Below are positions 1 through 6,928 of a DNA stretch of 13,910 nucleotides, piece after piece. The first letter of the stretch is position 1, and every line of letters starts with the position of its first letter. This DNA is from Actinocrinis sp046724665 (GTDB lineage: Bacteria; Actinomycetota; Actinomycetes; Streptomycetales; Catenulisporaceae): contig JBKOWZ010000123.1 of the NCBI GenBank assembly GCA_046724665.1, forward strand, positions 1 to 13,910, written 5' to 3'. Both the position numbers and the translations under genes were made by a program. A model generated the notes under the pieces. The model was not told where the DNA came from. It did not search any database and saw nothing but the letters and a program-made list of their open reading frames with translations.

Positions 1-2478
1 GCGGTCGAGCGCGTCGGCGCGGCCGGCCAGCGAACGGGCACGCTCCTCGCCGGTACGCACGGCGAGCCGGGCCTCCATCTCGGCCGCACGCGCCGCGGCG
101 GCCTGCCCGGCGAGCTCGTCGCGGCCGTCCGGCGCCAGGTCGAAGTCCTCTTCGAGGGCCTCGGCGGCGGCGACCGCCTCCTCGTGCTGGAGTTCGAGGT
201 CCGCGAGGGTCTGCTGGTCCTTCTCCCGGGCGGACTCGGCGGACTCGATGGCCTTCGCGTACCGCTCGACCTCGCCGAGCGCGCCGCGGGCCTGCCCGCC
301 GAGGCGGCCGAGCTGCTGGGCGACCGAGGCCTTCTGCGCGTCGGCGGCACGCCGCTGGGCGAGCAGCGCGTCAAGGGTCTGCTTCGCGGTGCGCTGGGCG
401 TCGGTGGCCTCTTCGAGTTCGATGCGCAGCCCGCGGGCCCGTTCGGCGGCCGCGAGCAGCTTTTCGGCGGCCTCGTCCACGGCGGCCTGCACCTCGAGCA
501 GCGACGGCGCGGACGACGAGCCGCCGTGCGCGATGTGCCGGCCGAGCACGTCGCCGTCGCGGGTCACCGCGACCAGGTCGGGGTGCGCGGCGATGAGCGT
601 GGAGGCCTCGCCGAGGTCGTCCACTATGGCCATGCCGCGCAACAGGCGGCGCAACGACGAGCGCATGCCGTCGGGCACGGTGACCAGATCGACGATGTAC
701 TTCGCGTACGGCGGCAGCTGCGGCCACTCGGCGAAGCGGTCGTCGTCCAGGGCGCCGCCGACGATGATCGCCGCGCGCCCCTTGTCCTCGGTCTTCAGCA
801 TCCTGATGGCGTTGACCGCGGCGTCGGACGAGGAGACCGCGACCGCGTCGGCGGCCAGGCCCAATGCCGCGGCGACGGCGGCTTCGGCGCCCTGAGCGAC
901 CGTCAGTATCGCGGCGACCGAGCCGAGCAGCCCGGAGAGGCGGTCGGTGGCGGCGAGCAGGGCACCTGCGCCGTCCTTGCGGTTCAGCCCGAGTTCCAGC
1001 GCTTCCTTGCGCGCGGCGAGGGCGGCGCGCTCGCGTTCCGCGTCGCGTTCGGCGGCGCGCAGGGTGGTGAGCGTGTCCTCGGCGGTGGCAACCGCCTCGG
1101 TGGCCGTCTCGACCTCGGCGTCCAGGCCGTCGCCGCCGTCGATGCCCTCGACCTCGGCCTTGAGCTGGTCGTACTCGCGCTGCACCGCGGCGGCCCGGCC
1201 GCGCGCCTCGTCGTGCGCGGCCCGCAGCCGGTCGATCTCGGCCTGCGCGGCGCCGGTGCGGGACTTGACCGCGCCGACCCGCCCGGCCAGCTTCGCCAGG
1301 TTCTCCCGGCGGTCGGCGGCCGAGCGCACCGCGGCGGCCAGCCGCTTCTCCTCGGCGGCCAGCGCGTTCTCGGACTCGCCGCGGCGGCGTACCGCGTCGG
1401 CCAGCACCCGCTGCGCCTCGGCGATCTCCTCGGCGATGGCCTCTTCCTGCTCGCGGATGCGCTGGGCCTCGCGCTCCATGTCCTCGGGGTCGCGGCCGCG
1501 TCGCTCGTTTGCCTCGGCGCCTTGTGCCAACTGGGTGAGGTTGCGCACGCGTTCGCCGGCCAGCTGCGCGGTGCCGCGCAGCCGCTCGCGCAGCGAGGAG
1601 AGCCGGTACCAGGCCTCCTGCGCGGCGGCCAGGTGCGGCACCAGCTCCTGGACCTCGTGCTCGAGCTCGGTCTCGCGCGCCTGGCTCTCGGCGTACTCGC
1701 GCTCGAGCTGCGCGCGCAGCTCGCGGATCGCGGTGTCGTCCGCGGTCTCCTTCTCGTACGCGGCGCGCAGCCCGGTAAGGTCGTCGGCGAGCAGCCGCAG
1801 CCGGGCGTCGCGCAGGTCGGCCTGGATCACCGCGGCGCGCCGCGCCACCTCGGCCTGCCGGCCCAGCGGCTTGAGCTGGCGGCGCAGCTCGGTGGTCAGG
1901 TCGGTGATCCGGGTGAGGTTGGCCTGCATCGCGTCCAGCTTGCGCAGCGCCTTCTCCTTGCGCTTGCGGTGCTTGAGGACGCCGGCCGCCTCCTCGATGA
2001 ACGCGCGGCGCTCCTCCGGGCCGGCCTGGAGCACCGCGTCGAGCTGGCCCTGCCCGACGATCACGTGCATCTCCCGGCCGATGCCGGAGTCGGACAGCAG
2101 CTCCTGGATGTCGAGCAGCCGGCAGGCCGAGCCGTTGATCGCGTACTCGGAGCCGCCGTTGCGGAACATGATCCGCGAGATGGTGACCTCGGAGTAGTCG
2201 ATCGGCAGGGCGCCGTCGGTGTTGTCGATGGTGAGGGTGACCTCGGCCCGGCCGAGCGGCGGGCGCCCCGCGGTGCCGGCGAAGATCACGTCCTCCATCT
2301 TGCCGCCGCGCAGCGACTTCGCGCCCTGCTCCCCCATGACCCAGGCCAGCGCGTCCACCACGTTGGACTTGCCGGAGCCGTTGGGGCCGACGACGCAGGT
2401 GATCCCGGGCTCGAAACGCAGGGTCGTCGCGGACGCGAACGACTTGAAGCCACGCAGGGTCATGCTCTTCAGATACAC
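1..2478 (-). CDS. smc: Chromosome segregation ATPase Smc (3' end outside window)
   Basis: Smc is the SMC-family ATPase that, with ScpA and ScpB, organises the chromosome and helps sister origins separate. 826 codons are visible; the family is usually about 1,170-1,200 residues, so the C-terminal coiled coil and Walker B/signature head lie beyond the left edge. The N-terminal head is clear: the FKSFA region at about 11-15, Walker A GPNGSGKS at 31-38, and the Q-loop region GQGQL at 142-146. A charged Arg/Glu/Ala-rich coiled coil starts near 170. The hinge spans roughly 512-657, followed by a return coiled coil. I chose the GTG at 2478 because the family begins directly at xLKSLTLKGFKSF and AGGA lies 11 bases upstream. 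An in-frame ATG at 2521-2523 would add 15 unconserved residues and has no ribosome binding site. The gene has its own upstream region behind a terminator, so it need not be co-transcribed with the small gene before it. Confidence 0.97.
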   Translation of the reverse strand, partial: MYLKSMTLRGFKSFASATTLRFEPGITCVVGPNGSGKSNVVDALAWVMGEQGAKSLRGGKMEDVIFAGTAGRPPLGRAEVTLTIDNTDGALPIDYSEVTISRIMFRNGGSEYAINGSACRLLDIQELLSDSGIGREMHVIVGQGQLDAVLQAGPEERRAFIEEAAGVLKHRKRKEKALRKLDAMQANLTRITDLTTELRRQLKPLGRQAEVARRAAVIQADLRDARLRLLADDLTGLRAAYEKETADDTAIRELRAQLEREYAESQARETELEHEVQELVPHLAAAQEAWYRLSSLRERLRGTAQLAGERVRNLTQLAQGAEANERRGRDPEDMEREAQRIREQEEAIAEEIAEAQRVLADAVRRRGESENALAAEEKRLAAAVRSAADRRENLAKLAGRVGAVKSRTGAAQAEIDRLRAAHDEARGRAAAVQREYDQLKAEVEGIDGGDGLDAEVETATEAVATAEDTLTTLRAAERDAERERAALAARKEALELGLNRKDGAGALLAATDRLSGLLGSVAAILTVAQGAEAAVAAALGLAADAVAVSSSDAAVNAIRMLKTEDKGRAAIIVGGALDDDRFAEWPQLPPYAKYIVDLVTVPDGMRSSLRRLLRGMAIVDDLGEASTLIAAHPDLVAVTRDGDVLGRHIAHGGSSSAPSLLEVQAAVDEAAEKLLAAAERARGLRIELEEATDAQRTAKQTLDALLAQRRAADAQKASVAQQLGRLGGQARGALGEVERYAKAIESAESAREKDQQTLADLELQHEEAVAAAEALEEDFDLAPDGRDELAGQAAAARAAEMEARLAVRTGEERARSLAGRADALDR

Positions 2479-2524
2479 GTCGGTCGAAGTCCTAGCGGCG
2501 GCTGGGCGGTAACGGCATCCCATG

Positions 2525-2530
2525 AGCGTA
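2525..2530 (-). promoter_or_regulatory. Possible -10 box of smc
   Basis: On the minus strand the hexamer TACGCT fits the TANNNT pattern of main sigma factor promoters. It would start transcription near 2518, giving a leader of about 40 bases. No good -35 box is seen 16-18 bases upstream, so this is only a candidate. The same hexamer occurs before the 6083 gene and before tRNA-Pro. Confidence 0.3.
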
Positions 2531-2632
2531 CCCGGCGCCGGTGTCACGACTGGCTGAGCGGTCGCCGAGCCGGGGAAAGTCGTACCGGCGGCGAGTACCC
2601 GCCAAGGACTGATCTACGCCCTGAAATGCGGA

Positions 2633-2657
2633 GAAGGGACGCGAATCGCGTCCCTTC
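2633..2657 (-). terminator. Hairpin terminator after the small coiled-coil gene
   Basis: A perfect 11-bp inverted repeat (GAAGGGACGCG at 2633-2643 and CGCGTCCCTTC at 2647-2657) closes a 3-base loop. It lies 55 bp past the stop codon of the 2713-2925 gene and before smc. Its last bases in the minus direction are CCTTC followed by TCC, so the T-tract is short, as is common in high-GC actinobacteria. It probably separates the small gene from smc. Confidence 0.7.
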
Positions 2658-2712
2658 ACGGTTTCGGGTGCCGTCGGTGTCAGACCGGCGCTCCGGTGAC
2701 CGGAGAGTCCGA

Positions 2713-2925
2713 TCAGGTCAGCGCGGGCTCCCGCTCGGAAACGGTGGTGGCGAACAGCTCGTGGTCCAGAGATGCGCTGTGGACGGCGGCAGATAGCGAG
2801 TCGTTCTCGGCCTGTACTCGTACGAGTTGGTCCTCCAGGTCGCGAACTCGCTGCTGTAGCCTCCGCATCTCGGCGACCATTCGCGGGTCCGTCCCCCCGA
2901 TGTGTCCGAGTAGCGCCTTAGCCAT
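2713..2925 (-). CDS. Conserved small coiled-coil protein, function unknown
   Basis: A 70-residue protein starting MAKALLGHIGGTDPRMVAEM. The ATG at 2925 is preceded by GGAGG eight bases upstream, a near-ideal ribosome binding site, which favours it over the in-frame upstream start at 3102. Residues about 15-50 form a heptad-like amphipathic helix rich in Arg, Leu, Gln and Glu, followed by a short acidic tail ending EREPALT. There is no signal peptide or membrane segment, so it should be cytoplasmic. From memory, Streptomyces and relatives have short proteins with a nearly identical start and the same -EPALT end, which suggests a conserved actinobacterial family; I know no assigned function. 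It is followed by a strong terminator and preceded by a possible promoter at 3157-3185, so it is probably a single-gene transcript. Confidence 0.85.
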   Translation of the reverse strand: MAKALLGHIGGTDPRMVAEMRRLQQRVRDLEDQLVRVQAENDSLSAAVHSASLDHELFATTVSEREPALT

Positions 2926-3314
2926 TCCAGGGTCCTCCACGCTGAGTGACCGACACGGCGTCTGGTCTGCCGTGTCACGTGAGGTCATTTCGCGCCGGGT
3001 CGTCCTGCGATGTGGGTACGGTGGGGCTGCTGATGCGGTGCCGGTCTGGCACCGGACCCGGCGGAGGTGACCTTGCGCCGAACCCGAGTGCGGACCGTGC
3101 ACGCACGGCGGCCCACTGGCGTCCTACGAGGCAAAACAACAGGTGCGCGGGCTTCTAGCGTCTCACCAACCCCGTCCCGGGTCAAATCCGAAGTCGGGTT
3201 GATACGCAATGTATGTTTGGCATTCGCCCAGGGTGGGCACCATGTTGCGCCATTCGGGGGTGACGGCGAACCGACGGCCCGCCGGGAACCGGTGGGTCCG
3301 TCAGTTCGAAGCCG
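2926..3314. other. Intergenic region between valS and the small coiled-coil gene
   Basis: These 389 bases hold no convincing gene. Base composition is more even than in the neighbouring genes and the short open frames lack conserved-looking sequence. I see a candidate promoter (3157-3185), a 7-bp hairpin (CGGTGCC at 3036-3042, GGCACCG at 3048-3054) and a 5-bp hairpin at 3226-3238. No clear terminator for valS is visible. If the candidate promoter is real, the small gene has a leader of over 200 bases. Confidence 0.6.
3157..3185 (-). promoter_or_regulatory. Possible promoter of the small coiled-coil gene
   Basis: On the minus strand TTGACC (3180-3185) is separated by 17 bp from GACGCT (3157-3162), close to the -35 and -10 of main sigma factor promoters. 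The -10 lacks the first T. It would give a leader of about 225 bases ahead of the ATG at 2925. Confidence 0.35.
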
Positions 3315-5975
3315 TCAGTTGCCGGGCAGCGCGGCCAGTTGGGCGGTGATCCGCGCCACGTCGGCCTGCGCCTCGGCGAGCCGGGTACGGATCTTCGCCA
3401 CCACCGCCTCGGGCGCCTTGCCGAGGAAGCCCTCGTTGCCGAGCTTCGCCTCGGCGCCCGCGATCTCCTTCTGAGCCGCCGCCAGATCCTTGGCCAGCCG
3501 GGCGCGTTCGGCCGCCACGTCGATCACGCCGGACAGGTCGAGCTGCACGGCCGCCTGCGCGGTTTGCAGGGTGGCGGTGGGCGTGAAGCCCTCGGCGGGT
3601 TCGGTCAGCCGGGCCAGCGAGCGGATCTCGGCCTCGTGCGCGGCCAGCGGGCCGGCCAGGTCCACCGCCGCGGCCACCTTCTGACCCACCTTCAGACCCT
3701 GGTCCGCCCGGAACCGGCGCACCTCGGTCACCGCCTGCTGCAACGCGGCGATCTCGGCCTCCGCCGCCGGGTCGCGCAGCGACTCGTCCGCGACCGGCCA
3801 GGCGGCCACCACGATCGACGCCTCGGCGAGGTCGGTGCCCGCGTGCAGCGCCTGCCACAGTTCCTCGGTCACGTAAGGGATGTACGGGTGCAGCAGACGC
3901 AGTGTCACATCCAGCACGTGGCCGAGCACGGCGCGCGTGGTGTCGGCCTCGGCGCCGCCGCGCGACAGCGGGCCCTTGGCCAGCTCCACATACCAGTCGA
4001 ACACCTCGTCCCAGGCGAAGTGGTACAGCGCCTCGCAGGCCTTCGCGTGCTGGTAGTCCTCCATGTAGGCATCGACCTCGGCGGTCACCGCGGTCAGCCG
4101 GGACAGGATCCACCGGTCGGCCGCGCCGAGCGCCTCACGGGCCGGCGGCGCGGCCGGGGCGGCGCCGTTCATCAGGGCGAAGCGGGTGGCGTTCCAGATC
4201 TTGTTGCAGAAGTTGCGCGAGCCCTGCGCCCACTCCTCGCTGGTGGCCAGGTCGGCGCCCGGGTTGGCGCCGCGGGCCAGGGTGAAGCGGGTCGCGTCCG
4301 AGCCGTACTTGTCCATCCACTCCAGCGGATCGACCACGTTGCCGCGCGACTTCGACATCTTCTTGCCGAACTGGTCGCGCACCAGGCCGTGCAGCGACAC
4401 GGTGTGGAAGGGCACCGACTCGGCCGGCCCGCGGTCCTTCATCGCGTACAGGCCGAACAGCATCATCCGCACGACCCAGAAGAACAGGATGTCGTAGCCG
4501 GTCACCAGCACGCTGGTCGGGTAGAACTTGCGCAGGTCCTCGGTGTCCTCCGGCCAGCCGAGCGTGGAGAACGGCCACAGGCCGGAGGAGAACCAGGTGT
4601 CGAGCACGTCCGGGTCCTGCGTCCAGCCGGCGCCGGGCGGCTCGTCGTCCGGGCCGAGGCACACCGTCTCGCCGTTCGGGCCGTACCACACCGGGATGCG
4701 GTGGCCCCACCACAGCTGCCGGGAGATGCACCAGTCCAGCAGGTTGTCGGTCCAGGCGAAGTAGCGCGGCTCCATCTCCTTCGGGTGGATGCGCACCCGG
4801 CCCTCGCGCACCGCCGCCGAGGCCTCGGCGGCCAGCGGACCCACCTTCACCCACCACTGGAGCGAGAGCCGCGGCTCCACCACGGTGTCGCAGCGCGAGC
4901 AGTGGCCCACCGCGTGCAGGTACGGCCGCTTCTCGGCCACGATGCGGCCGTCCTCGCGCAGCGCGGCCACCACGGTGGGCCGCGCCTCGAAGCGGTCGAG
5001 GCCCTGGAACGGGCCGTGCGCGGTGATCGTGCCGCGCTCGTCCATGATCAGCAGCGACGGCAGGCCGTGCCGCTGGCCGATCTCGAAGTCGTTCGGGTCG
5101 TGCGCCGGGGTCACCTTCACCGCGCCGGTGCCGAACTCCGGGTCCACGTGCCGGTCGGCCACGATCGGCACCCGGCGGCCGGTGAACGGGATCTCGATCT
5201 CGGTGCCGACCAGGTGCTTGTAACGCTCGTCGTCGGGGTGCACGGCCACGGCCGTGTCGCCGAGCATCGTCTCGGCCCGGGTGGTGGCCACCACGATCGA
5301 GTGCTCGTCGTCGCCGTAGCGGATCGAGACCAGTTCGCCCTCGTCCTCGTGGTGGTCCACCTCGATGTCGGAGAGCGCGGTCATACAGCGCGGGCACCAG
5401 TTGATGATCCGCTCGGCGCGGTAGATCAGCCCGTCGTCGTAGAGCCGCTTGAAGATGGTCTGCACCGCGCGGGACAGGCCCTCGTCGAAGGTGAACCGCT
5501 CGCGGCTCCAGTCCACCGACGCGCCGAGGCGGCGCATCTGGTTGAGGATCCGGCCGCCGTACTCGCCCTTCCACTGCCACACCCGCTCCACGAAGCCCTC
5601 ACGGCCGAGGTCGTGGCGGGAGAGGCCCTGCTTGCCGAGTTCCTTCTCCACCGCGTTCTGCGTCGCGATGCCGGCGTGGTCCATGCCGGGCAGCCACAGC
5701 GCCTCGAAACCCTGCATCCGCTTGCGGCGGGTGATCGCGTCCTGAATCGTCATGTCGAGGGCGTGGCCGATGTGCAGCGAGCCGGTCACGTTCGGCGGCG
5801 GGATCACGATGCTGTGCGGGGGGCGCTCGCTCTTGGCGTCGGCCTCGAAGTAGCCGGCCCGTACCCAGCGCTCGTACAGCTTCCCCTCGACCTGCGCGGG
5901 CGCGTACTGCGTCGGCAGGGTGGCGGCGGCGTCCGCGGGGGCGCCCTGGCTCGGCGGGGAAGTGGTTTCGGTCAC
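3315..5975 (-). CDS. valS: Valyl-tRNA synthetase
   Basis: Class Ia synthetase that charges tRNA-Val with valine in the cytoplasm and edits mischarged threonine. The 886-residue length is normal. The ATP-binding HIGH motif is exact at 68-71 and KMSKS is at 539-543. The CP1 editing domain covers roughly 200-350, with TTRAETMLGD at 231-240 and AHDPND at 291-296. CxxC pairs lie at 194-197 and 359-362. An anticodon-binding domain follows KMSKS, and the last 65 or so residues form the Ala/Glu/Lys-rich coiled coil typical of ValRS. The chosen GTG at 5975 has GGAG only one base upstream, too close for normal initiation, but a TACAAT box ends six bases before the start, suggesting leaderless translation. 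The gene is divergent from the 6083 gene with 107 bp between the starts. In Streptomyces valS is, as I recall, followed by folC; here it is not. Confidence 0.98.
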   Translation of the reverse strand: MTETTSPPSQGAPADAAATLPTQYAPAQVEGKLYERWVRAGYFEADAKSERPPHSIVIPPPNVTGSLHIGHALDMTIQDAITRRKRMQGFEALWLPGMDHAGIATQNAVEKELGKQGLSRHDLGREGFVERVWQWKGEYGGRILNQMRRLGASVDWSRERFTFDEGLSRAVQTIFKRLYDDGLIYRAERIINWCPRCMTALSDIEVDHHEDEGELVSIRYGDDEHSIVVATTRAETMLGDTAVAVHPDDERYKHLVGTEIEIPFTGRRVPIVADRHVDPEFGTGAVKVTPAHDPNDFEIGQRHGLPSLLIMDERGTITAHGPFQGLDRFEARPTVVAALREDGRIVAEKRPYLHAVGHCSRCDTVVEPRLSLQWWVKVGPLAAEASAAVREGRVRIHPKEMEPRYFAWTDNLLDWCISRQLWWGHRIPVWYGPNGETVCLGPDDEPPGAGWTQDPDVLDTWFSSGLWPFSTLGWPEDTEDLRKFYPTSVLVTGYDILFFWVVRMMLFGLYAMKDRGPAESVPFHTVSLHGLVRDQFGKKMSKSRGNVVDPLEWMDKYGSDATRFTLARGANPGADLATSEEWAQGSRNFCNKIWNATRFALMNGAAPAAPPAREALGAADRWILSRLTAVTAEVDAYMEDYQHAKACEALYHFAWDEVFDWYVELAKGPLSRGGAEADTTRAVLGHVLDVTLRLLHPYIPYVTEELWQALHAGTDLAEASIVVAAWPVADESLRDPAAEAEIAALQQAVTEVRRFRADQGLKVGQKVAAAVDLAGPLAAHEAEIRSLARLTEPAEGFTPTATLQTAQAAVQLDLSGVIDVAAERARLAKDLAAAQKEIAGAEAKLGNEGFLGKAPEAVVAKIRTRLAEAQADVARITAQLAALPGN

Positions 5976-5981
5976 GCTCCG

Positions 5982-5987
5982 ATTGTA
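5982..5987 (-). promoter_or_regulatory. Candidate -10 box for a leaderless valS transcript
   Basis: TACAAT on the minus strand matches the TANNNT consensus and is followed by six bases and then the valS GTG, which would place +1 at or next to the start codon. No good -35 is visible at 16-18 bp. Leaderless transcripts are common in actinobacteria. Confidence 0.45.
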
Positions 5988-6034
5988 CGGACCGCCCGGC
6001 GCGCTCCGGCCCCATTAGTCAGGCGTGATCCGGC

Positions 6035-6040
6035 TACGCT
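6035..6040 (+). promoter_or_regulatory. Possible -10 box of the 6083 membrane protein gene
   Basis: TACGCT fits TANNNT and lies 42 bases before the ATG. It is followed by a small 5-bp hairpin (6046-6060) just upstream of the ribosome binding site. The -35 region (around 6012-6020) is weak. Confidence 0.3.
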
Positions 6041-6082
6041 TTTCCCGGTGGTTCTCACCGCCGCAGGAGGGGATCTGACGTC

Positions 6083-6907
6083 ATGTCATGGGAAGGCCCG
6101 CCGCCGACGCCGTACGGCGAACCGCAGCAGTGGGGTCAAGGCCAGAGCCAGGGGCAGGGGCAAGCACAGGGGCCGGGGCAGGGTCCGGGCCAGGAGCAGT
6201 ACGGCGGCCCGTACTTCCCGCCCTACCAGGGCTATCCGCCGCCGAAGCGGGGTCGGCCGAGCTGGCTCATCGGGCTCGTCGTCGTAGGGGTCGTCGTCGC
6301 GGCCGGCGTCGCGATCGGTGTCGCCGTGACCAGTTCAGGCGGAGGCAGCGGCAGGCCGAGCGCCGAGGGGACGAACTCGTCGGCGGCGAGCACCCCGAGC
6401 GACGACGCGACCGCGTCGTCGGGTACGTCGCAGGGTTCGCATTCCATCTCCGTGCCCGAAAGCGCCGGGCCGCTGCGCCTGCTGACCAACGACGACACGG
6501 CGCGGCGGATCTCGGACATCGAGTCGAGCCTGGCCGGGAACGCCGCGTACTCGGATCCGCAGATCGGGTTCTACACGGTCGGCTCGGACAGCGAGTACAG
6601 CGTCTGGATGCTCGCCGAGGACACCAGCGACCTCACCGTCTTCCAGGACTCGGTCAGCACGCTCGGCGTCTCCGGAATGGCCAGGCAGGTCGCCCAGGGC
6701 GCCAAGATGAAGGACGTGACGACCGAGTCGCCCGGCCCGTTCGGCGGCACGATGCTCTGCGGCAAGCTGACGCTGGAAGGCTCCGACTACCGGGTGTGCG
6801 AATGGGTGGACGAGAGCACGTTCGGCTGGGTGTACTTCATGCCGTCGGTGAGTGAGAGCGACGTGCTGACCTATACGCACGACCTGCGCGACGCCGCCGA
6901 GCAGTAA
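6083..6907 (+). CDS. Single-pass membrane protein with Gln/Gly-rich N-terminus and extracytoplasmic domain, function unknown
   Basis: A 274-residue protein I cannot assign to a named family. Residues 1-60 are a Pro/Gly/Gln/Tyr-rich cytoplasmic stretch with repeated GQ units (about 18-38), ending in the basic KRGR. One membrane helix follows at about 61-82 (WLIGLVVVGVVVAAGVAIGV). A Ser/Thr/Gly linker (84-125) leads to a folded domain at about 126-274. That domain has two cysteines, C226 and C239, which could form a disulfide outside the cell. The layout (disordered N-terminus, one helix, linker, small domain) is common among actinobacterial envelope proteins. GGAGGGG ends ten bases before the ATG. 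The gene is the only plus-strand protein gene between valS and tig, and ends 21 bp from the convergent clpX stop. The position between valS and clpX seems conserved with Streptomyces, but that is from memory. Confidence 0.88.
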   Translation: MSWEGPPPTPYGEPQQWGQGQSQGQGQAQGPGQGPGQEQYGGPYFPPYQGYPPPKRGRPSWLIGLVVVGVVVAAGVAIGVAVTSSGGGSGRPSAEGTNSSAASTPSDDATASSGTSQGSHSISVPESAGPLRLLTNDDTARRISDIESSLAGNAAYSDPQIGFYTVGSDSEYSVWMLAEDTSDLTVFQDSVSTLGVSGMARQVAQGAKMKDVTTESPGPFGGTMLCGKLTLEGSDYRVCEWVDESTFGWVYFMPSVSESDVLTYTHDLRDAAEQ

Positions 6908-6924
6908 CCGCGGACCCTCCGCGG
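6908..6924. terminator. Short hairpin between convergent genes
   Basis: CCGCGG at 6908-6913 pairs with CCGCGG at 6919-6924 across a 5-base loop, directly after the stop codon of the 6083 gene and four bases from the clpX stop. There is no T-tract. It could serve as a weak bidirectional terminator for the convergent pair. Confidence 0.4.
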
Positions 6925-6928
6925 CGGC

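Noticed and set aside
2478..2523. ATG at 2521-2523 as an earlier smc start
   Set aside because: It is in frame but adds 15 residues unlike the family and has no ribosome binding site. Smc proteins start directly at the LKSLTLKGFKSF region.
184..2796. 870-codon open frame on the plus strand
   Set aside because: It lies antisense to smc. Its product is a Gly/Arg/Leu/Ala-rich string without domains, an artefact of G/C-rich third codon positions.
2713..3102. 129-codon version of the small coiled-coil gene
   Set aside because: The extra N-terminal residues look random, while the internal ATG at 2925 has a near-perfect ribosome binding site and begins the recognisable sequence.
2985..3209. 74-codon minus-strand frame in the valS-small gene gap
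   Set aside because: No recognisable sequence, Arg/Thr/Pro-rich composition and no clear ribosome binding site.
5976..6082. T-box or other riboswitch upstream of valS
   Set aside because: Only 107 bp separate valS from the divergent gene and the likely start site leaves no leader, so no room for a T-box.
3339..6287. 982-codon open frame on the plus strand
   Set aside because: It is antisense to valS and overlaps the 6083 gene. The composition (Arg, His, Val, Leu rich) is typical of a mirror frame, and valS has all its motifs.
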